Shown: positions 7,317 to 11,321 of the stretch, one piece after another | How positions within the stretch are numbered: the stretch's first letter is position 1 | How the letters are laid out: the number at the start of each line of letters is the position of its first letter | The notes under the pieces: generated by a model | Seen by the model: only the letters and a program-made list of their open reading frames with translations | The model's database searches: none | What the model was told of the DNA's origin: nothing | Assembly: GCA_030831265.1 (NCBI GenBank) | Contig: JAURLM010000007.1 | Location: 1-11,321, forward strand | Origin: Chloroflexota bacterium | GTDB lineage: Bacteria > Chloroflexota > Dehalococcoidia > Lucifugimonadales > Lucifugimonadaceae | Reading direction: 5' to 3' | DNA: 11,321 bases | Translations under genes and position numbers: made by a program

Positions 7317-8015
7317 TTAGAACTGATCGTAAGTCACGCTATCCGGTGCGCGGTCCAGGTATGCGTTGATGAAATCGGCAATGGCCGCTCTATCAAATGT
7401 GTCGAGGTTCAGGTGATGCCGCCAGGCAGTGATGGTGATCTTTGATGACATATCCGGGTAAGGCGAGATTATGTACTGCGTTGCTGGGGCGACTTCTTTC
7501 AATGCAGCGATGACATCATCGCAGCCTTCAGGGCAGTTGTAGTGCAACCCTATGCCACCGTTCTCGAGGTTCTTGACGAGGACTTCATCTGGGAGCGCAA
7601 TATCATATGCTCCCCATCGTGCCGGTGCTGAAGTCCCTGCTGGCGTCTCTGCGCCGAGCCAGTGCTGGCCAGATGTCGCCGGCTTTGTGCTATAGCCGAC
7701 ACCGGTGGCATCCGTCGAAATAACCTCACGCCCGTCATCGGGATCAAGCGGAACCGGGCCGCCAGTGTTGAGCGTGTTCTCCGTGGTGTTGGCATCGTTG
7801 CTCTGTATGTTTCTTGCAAGACCCGGCCCAAGGGTGAGGCTCAAAATGAAAATTACAGCGAGGACAGTTCCACCTGAGATGTAAATCGTGCGCTTCCGCC
7901 TTTTGCGGCTGTCGCTCCTGCGCCTGCGTTCATTGCGTATCTGGGAGCGGGTCATCCCCCGGCGGTGATCCGGGCGGGTTGTAGCGACGCGTTTCTGTTC
8001 GGTTGAGTTGGCCAT
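7317..8015 (-). CDS. DUF3105 protein, single-pass membrane protein
   Basis: Function unknown. The 232-residue protein begins with a very Arg/Lys-rich tail (about 9-42), then one hydrophobic segment (about 43-64, TIYISGGTVLAVIFILSL), then a soluble C-terminal domain. By the positive-inside rule the tail should be cytoplasmic and the domain outside. The domain matches DUF3105 as I know it: GVGYSTKPATSGQHW (105-119), WGAYDIALPDEVLVKNLENGG (134-154), HYNCPEGCDD (158-167), then TITAWRHHLNLD. The usual NLEHGG histidine reads Asn152 here. Cys161 and Cys165 form a CPEGC pair that could be a disulfide or metal site. It lies in line between purC (48 bases upstream) and purS. No ribosome site is visible before the ATG. 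Nothing in the sequence ties it to purine synthesis apart from position. Confidence 0.8.
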   Translation of the reverse strand: MANSTEQKRVATTRPDHRRGMTRSQIRNERRRRSDSRKRRKRTIYISGGTVLAVIFILSLTLGPGLARNIQSNDANTTENTLNTGGPVPLDPDDGREVISTDATGVGYSTKPATSGQHWLGAETPAGTSAPARWGAYDIALPDEVLVKNLENGGIGLHYNCPEGCDDVIAALKEVAPATQYIISPYPDMSSKITITAWRHHLNLDTFDRAAIADFINAYLDRAPDSVTYDQF

Positions 8016-8063
8016 CTGTTAGTTCTAAAAAGTTCCGAGAGGTATGGTTATCTGTACGTCTGT

Positions 8064-8978
8064 TTACAGTATCAGGCTCTTGCCTGTGAGGCGCGCATAT
8101 GCCTCAAGATATCGCTTTTGAGTGTTTGATATGACGTCCGTAGGCAGGTCAGGAGCGGGCGGGTTGCGGTTCCATGTCTGCTGCAACAGCCAATCACGCA
8201 GGTATTGCTTGTCATACGCTGGCGGAGTGCTCCCCGGCTTCCAGTCGTTTACATCCCAGAATCTGCTTGAGTCAGGCGTCAGCACTTCGTCAATCAAAGT
8301 CAACTCGCCATCAACATAGCCGAATTCGAATTTGGTGTCTGCAAGGATCATCCCCTTGCTTTCGGCGTGGGCGTGAGCTGCGGAGAATACTTCAATACTC
8401 TTCTCTTCAAGTGTCCGATAAAGCTCTTTGCCAACCAGGTTTTCCCCTTCAGACCGGGATAATGGTTCGTCGTGGCCGCTTTCGGCCTTTGTGGACGGTG
8501 TGAACATTGGTTCAGGTAGTCGGTCTGACTCACGCATCCCGTCCGGCAATTTCAGGCTGTTCATCGTCCCTGACTTGCGGTATTCGACCCATGCGCTGCC
8601 TGCGAGATAGTTTCGAACGACACATTCCATATCTATTCGTTCAGCGCGCTTTATCACCATTGAGCGTCGGCGGTAGGCTTCCGGTAATTCTGTCAGTGCA
8701 CCTGTGATTGGTACGCCACGCATTGCATCAGCATCAGATGCAACTGCGACCATGTGATTGGGAATGACGTCTTTCAGCAGACCGAACCAAAAACTGGACA
8801 TCTGCGTCAGGATGATGCCCTTGCCGGGAACGGGGCTGGACATGATGACGTCAAATGCCGAAATGCGGTCAGTTGCAACCATCAGCAAGAGGCCGCCGCC
8901 AAGGTCGTAGGTATCACGTACTTTGCCCCGATGCAGCAGGCCGGGTAGAGACGTTTCGTATACGGGCTGAATGGGCAC
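8064..8978 (-). CDS. purC: PurC, SAICAR synthase
   Basis: PurC is an ATP-dependent ligase that joins aspartate to CAIR to form SAICAR, step 7 or 8 of IMP synthesis depending on numbering; PurB acts on the product. Diagnostic segments are HRGKVRDTYDL (ATP-binding start), VATDRISAFDVIM, VVRNYLAGSAW, PMFTPSTKAESGHDE, ILADTKFEFG and IDEVLTPDSSRFW, all in family order. I start at GTG 8978, giving 304 residues: an AGGAG site lies 7 bases upstream and VPIQPVYETSLPG fits the family start. An ATG at 9035 would add 19 low-complexity residues and overlap purB by 41 bases, which is unlikely. The gene begins 16 bases after the purB stop, so the two are co-transcribed. Confidence 0.95.
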   Translation of the reverse strand: MPIQPVYETSLPGLLHRGKVRDTYDLGGGLLLMVATDRISAFDVIMSSPVPGKGIILTQMSSFWFGLLKDVIPNHMVAVASDADAMRGVPITGALTELPEAYRRRSMVIKRAERIDMECVVRNYLAGSAWVEYRKSGTMNSLKLPDGMRESDRLPEPMFTPSTKAESGHDEPLSRSEGENLVGKELYRTLEEKSIEVFSAAHAHAESKGMILADTKFEFGYVDGELTLIDEVLTPDSSRFWDVNDWKPGSTPPAYDKQYLRDWLLQQTWNRNPPAPDLPTDVISNTQKRYLEAYARLTGKSLIL

Positions 8979-8985
8979 GATTCCG

Positions 8986-8990
8986 CTCCT
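8986..8990 (-). promoter_or_regulatory. Ribosome binding site that sets the purC start
   Basis: AGGAG sits right after the purB stop codon and 7 bases before the GTG at 8976-8978. It favours the GTG start over the ATG at 9035, which lies inside purB. Confidence 0.65.
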
Positions 8991-8994
8991 GTTC

Positions 8995-10299
8995 CTACTG
9001 CTCGAAACCGAGTCTCCCAAAACTGTGCCCGACATGCTTGAGATAGAAACCGTAGTCGAAGAGTTCGGAGACTTGTGCCGGGGAGAGACTCTCGTTAACT
9101 ACCGAGTCATTTTTGACAAGTTCTCTGAAATCCAGATCTTCGTCCCATGACTTCATTGCGCATCGCTGAACTGTGTCGTATGCCACTTTTCGATCTATGC
9201 CAGCTTCAACCAGTGCAAGCATGACACGTGGTGAGAATACTAGGCCACGGGTCAATTCAAGGTTGCGCATCATGCGGGCAGGGGAGACGACCATGCCATC
9301 AATGATTCCGGTCATGAGGTGCAGAATGTAGTCCACCGCGAGCGAACTGTCGGGAAGGATGACTCGTTCCGCAGACGAGTGAGATATGTCTCGTTCGTGC
9401 CAGAGTGCTACGTTTTCCAGTGCAGTCATCGAGTTGGCGCGAACAACACGTGCAAGGCCGCAGATGCGCTCGGAAAGCTCCGGGTTGCGCTTGTGCGGCA
9501 TGGATGAAGAACCCTTTGTTACGAATCCGGGCGTCCCAAACGGTTCCTGTACCTCGCCAACTTCGGTTCGCTGTAAGGCACGTATTTCCGTTGCCATCTT
9601 GTCCAACGTGGCGGCTATGAGAGCAAGTGTCTGGACGAATTCCGCGTGCCTGTCGCGTTGAATGACCTGGTTTGAAACCGGGGCTGGAGACAGGTCAAGC
9701 TGCCGTGCAACTGACTCTTCAATCTCTGGTGGAACGGATGCAAATGTTCCCACCGGACCGGACAGCATACAAATCGCAACTCGCTTGCGCGTTCCCGCCA
9801 GCCGTTCGCGATTACGGCGCATCTCGTCCCACCACATCGCTAGCTTCAAGCCGAAGCTCATCGGCTCGGCGTGGATGCCATGCGACCGACCAATGCAAGG
9901 CGTGTCTCGAAACTCGATTGCACGCCGCTTGAGGACATCCATTAGTTTTGTGACGGCCCGATCGATGATATCCACCGCCTGAGTCATTTGCATGCCCAGC
10001 GCGGTGTCTTTCACATCGTTCGACGTCAGTCCGTGGTGAATCCACCGACTTTCCGGTCCCATCGTCTCGGAGACTGCACGCGTGAACGAAACGATGTCGT
10101 GTTTGGTCTCATCAAAGATGCGGTCGTAGGTCGCACGGTTGAATTTCGCTGAGCGAATCTTCTCCATGTCAGCGGTCGGAACGACGCCCATATCGGTCCA
10201 CGCCTGCGATGCTGCAATCTCTACTTGCAGCCACAGGTCGAACGTGTTGTCGTCCGACCAGACGTTGCTCATTTCGGGAAGTGAATACCTGGGAATCAT
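8995..10299 (-). CDS. purB: PurB, adenylosuccinate lyase
   Basis: PurB splits fumarate from SAICAR to give AICAR and from adenylosuccinate to give AMP, so it works twice in purine synthesis. The 434 residues fit the fumarase/aspartase superfamily: TKHDIVSFT (65-73), GLTSNDVKDTA (90-100, Thr92 and Ser93), GRSHGIHAEPMSFG (137-150) with His140 as the likely general acid, and the signature loop GSSSMPHKRNP (263-273) with the catalytic serine. The protein is complete to its GRLGFEQ end. The ATG has only a weak GGA upstream. The reading frame of the upstream HAD gene, read through its TAG, would stop in a 4-base ATGA overlap with this start, suggesting that purB was once translationally coupled to that gene. 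Confidence 0.96.
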   Translation of the reverse strand: MIPRYSLPEMSNVWSDDNTFDLWLQVEIAASQAWTDMGVVPTADMEKIRSAKFNRATYDRIFDETKHDIVSFTRAVSETMGPESRWIHHGLTSNDVKDTALGMQMTQAVDIIDRAVTKLMDVLKRRAIEFRDTPCIGRSHGIHAEPMSFGLKLAMWWDEMRRNRERLAGTRKRVAICMLSGPVGTFASVPPEIEESVARQLDLSPAPVSNQVIQRDRHAEFVQTLALIAATLDKMATEIRALQRTEVGEVQEPFGTPGFVTKGSSSMPHKRNPELSERICGLARVVRANSMTALENVALWHERDISHSSAERVILPDSSLAVDYILHLMTGIIDGMVVSPARMMRNLELTRGLVFSPRVMLALVEAGIDRKVAYDTVQRCAMKSWDEDLDFRELVKNDSVVNESLSPAQVSELFDYGFYLKHVGHSFGRLGFEQ

Positions 10300-10385
10300 C
10301 TCTGTTCCGAACTCGAATCTATAGCCATCGCTGCGAACTTGCGCACAAATTCCGCAACGGGATAAAAATCTTCAAACTGGGTAGC
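10296..10385 (-). other. Probable C-terminus of the HAD gene, cut off by TAG
   Basis: Immediately after the TAG (10386-10388) the same frame stays open for 29 codons and ends in a TGA that overlaps the purB ATG by 4 bases. It encodes ATQFEDFYPVAEFVRKF and a short tail. MtnX-type phosphatases typically continue after their FARDxLL...GI segment with a (Y/F)-x-D-F-Y-x-(V/I) block, so this looks like the family's normal end. It would bring the protein from 209 to 239 residues if the TAG were a sense codon. The openness alone is not significant over so short a stretch; the match to the family end and the overlap with purB are the evidence. Confidence 0.65.
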
Positions 10386-11015
10386 CTAAATGCCATCTTC
10401 GGCGCAAATTTTCAAGAGGCGATCCCTGGCGAAAACATGATCGGCTTTTGGAGCAACGCAGGCGTCTGAAGTGTTTCCGTCACCCACGAAAACAGTTGTT
10501 ACACCATGTCCAGCTTCAGCAACGGCTCGGCACTTGCACGTAGCCCATTCTCCATGACAGGGCTCGCTGTTTGCTCCCGCAAAAGGATAATCGTACCTGA
10601 ATGAGCCAGTATCGGCAGCTTCACGGAGCGCCGTTCCGCAGACTACTGACAGGTTGTGCAATCCGTTGGCACTGAGCACGGGTTCTATGTAGAAGCTCAG
10701 TCCTGCAGAGACGACTGTGAACGTTCCACCGACTTCGGTGATGGCATCTAGCAATTCCCGCAGACCCGGGCGAAGATCGATAGCGTCAGCAGCAGCAGAC
10801 TGCATCTCGCTGACAGGCACGGTAACAGCATCGAACGACCGTTCCTGGTATTCCCTGAATGTCAGTTCATGCGCCCGGTACATGGCGGAATACTTTGCCA
10901 TTGCTTCAGGAGCAAATCGGTTCAAAAGGAAATGAGCGACATTCTGGACGGTCAGCGTGTCATCAAAATCTGCGAACACGGCAATCACCGGTGACTGGCT
11001 CACTGGCGTGTTCAT
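10386..11015 (-). CDS. HAD-superfamily phosphatase, MtnX/SerB-like, probably truncated
   Basis: It has all four HAD catalytic elements: DFDDT (16-20) with nucleophile Asp16 and acid Asp18, VVSAG (101-105) with Ser103, Lys161 in the CKCR stretch, and VGDGNTSDAC (177-186) with Asp179 and Asp184. The spacing fits the phosphoserine phosphatase/MtnX branch with a small helical cap at about 30-75. The substrate is not known; phosphoserine or a methylthioribose-derived phosphate are family precedents, and nothing here proves either. Cys153, Cys160 and Cys162 cluster near the catalytic Lys. The start overlaps the purD stop by 4 bases (ATGA) with no ribosome site, so translation is probably coupled to purD. 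The TAG after residue 209 appears premature. All catalytic residues lie before it, so the short protein may still work. Confidence 0.85.
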   Translation of the reverse strand: MNTPVSQSPVIAVFADFDDTLTVQNVAHFLLNRFAPEAMAKYSAMYRAHELTFREYQERSFDAVTVPVSEMQSAAADAIDLRPGLRELLDAITEVGGTFTVVSAGLSFYIEPVLSANGLHNLSVVCGTALREAADTGSFRYDYPFAGANSEPCHGEWATCKCRAVAEAGHGVTTVFVGDGNTSDACVAPKADHVFARDRLLKICAEDGI

Positions 11016-11321
11016 CGTTCGGTTGATTGGCGAGCCGGAATTGCCCTCAGAGCTATGTCTGAGCGATGGTGTTCACCTTCAAAAGAGATTTCGTTAACCG
11101 TGGAGTAAGCATCGTCTCTTGCAGCCTTGATGTCTGAACCTGAACCCACTGCGACCAACACTCGGCCACCTGCGGTTACCGGCTTGCCCGATGCATCGTT
11201 CGTCGTCCCCGCATGGAAGACCAGTGAATCACCATCGGTATCCTCAAGGCCAGATATGGGCAGGCCGATCTGGTATTTTTCGGGATAACCGCCGGAGGTC
11301 ATCACGACGCAAACGTGAGCA
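11012..11321 (-). CDS. purD: PurD, phosphoribosylamine-glycine ligase (C-terminal part)
   Basis: PurD joins glycine to phosphoribosylamine with ATP (GAR synthetase), the second step of IMP synthesis. Only the last 103 codons are in the window; the gene continues past the right edge. The visible part is the C-terminal domain of the ATP-grasp enzyme: VMMTSGGYPEKY, then LVFHAGT, TAGGRVLVAVGSGSDIKAARDDAY and the closing SDIALRAI, all in the usual order. Because the protein is open at the edge, internal ATGs near 11305 are not the start. It is the most upstream visible gene of the purine operon and overlaps the HAD gene by 4 bases. Confidence 0.95.
   Translation of the reverse strand, partial: AHVCVVMTSGGYPEKYQIGLPISGLEDTDGDSLVFHAGTTNDASGKPVTAGGRVLVAVGSGSDIKAARDDAYSTVNEISFEGEHHRSDIALRAIPARQSTER

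Noticed and set aside
8979..9035. N-terminal extension of purC overlapping purB
   Set aside because: The extra residues have no family match, and a strong AGGAG site points to the GTG start at 8978.
10386..10388. TAG as a genome-wide sense codon (stop-codon reassignment or pyrrolysine)
   Set aside because: hisD, hisB, ald, purS and purB all end at TAG at their normal family lengths, so TAG works as a stop here. Only a local event is plausible.
1..11321. Defence system, mobile element or other novel multi-gene cassette
   Set aside because: All genes but two (DUF3105 and the HAD phosphatase) are recognisable metabolic genes. There are no repeats, integrase or transposase genes, or composition breaks.

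Overview
This is ordinary bacterial chromosome carrying two core biosynthetic operons that converge in the middle of the window. The + strand carries part of the histidine operon in the order hisZ-hisG-hisD-hisC-hisB (145-5704). The - strand, read from the right edge, carries a purine-centred operon: purD (cut by the window edge), a HAD phosphatase, purB, purC, a DUF3105 membrane protein, purS and finally alanine dehydrogenase (ald). The stop codons of hisB and ald are only 6 bases apart. No RNA genes, mobile elements, CRISPR arrays or phage genes are visible.

Gene order and protein style (hisZGDCB, a DUF3105 protein, an MtnX-like HAD phosphatase) fit a member of the Chloroflexota, perhaps a marine or environmental Dehalococcoidia/SAR202-type lineage. 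This is inference from family resemblance and was not tested by any search. Base composition looks even across the window, with no island-like segment.

Links between genes: HisG uses ATP and PRPP to begin histidine synthesis, and HisD, HisC and HisB act later in the pathway. PurD, PurS, PurC and PurB are steps of de novo IMP synthesis. The two pathways share PRPP, and AICAR released by histidine synthesis re-enters purine synthesis. hisH, hisA, hisF and hisI, and purQ, purL, purM, purF and purH, are not in the window. Most genes are tightly packed with 1-4 base overlaps or short gaps, so translational coupling is likely.

I found no new multi-gene system. Points worth a second look: (1) an in-frame TAG in the HAD gene, after which the same frame continues 29 codons, reads like the family's C-terminus and ends in an ATGA overlap with purB; (2) HisZ next to a long-form HisG that carries its own C-terminal regulatory domain; (3) an alanine dehydrogenase whose coenzyme-ribose aspartate position reads Asn-Arg, suggesting NADP use; (4) a membrane DUF3105 gene and an orphan purS inside the purine operon.
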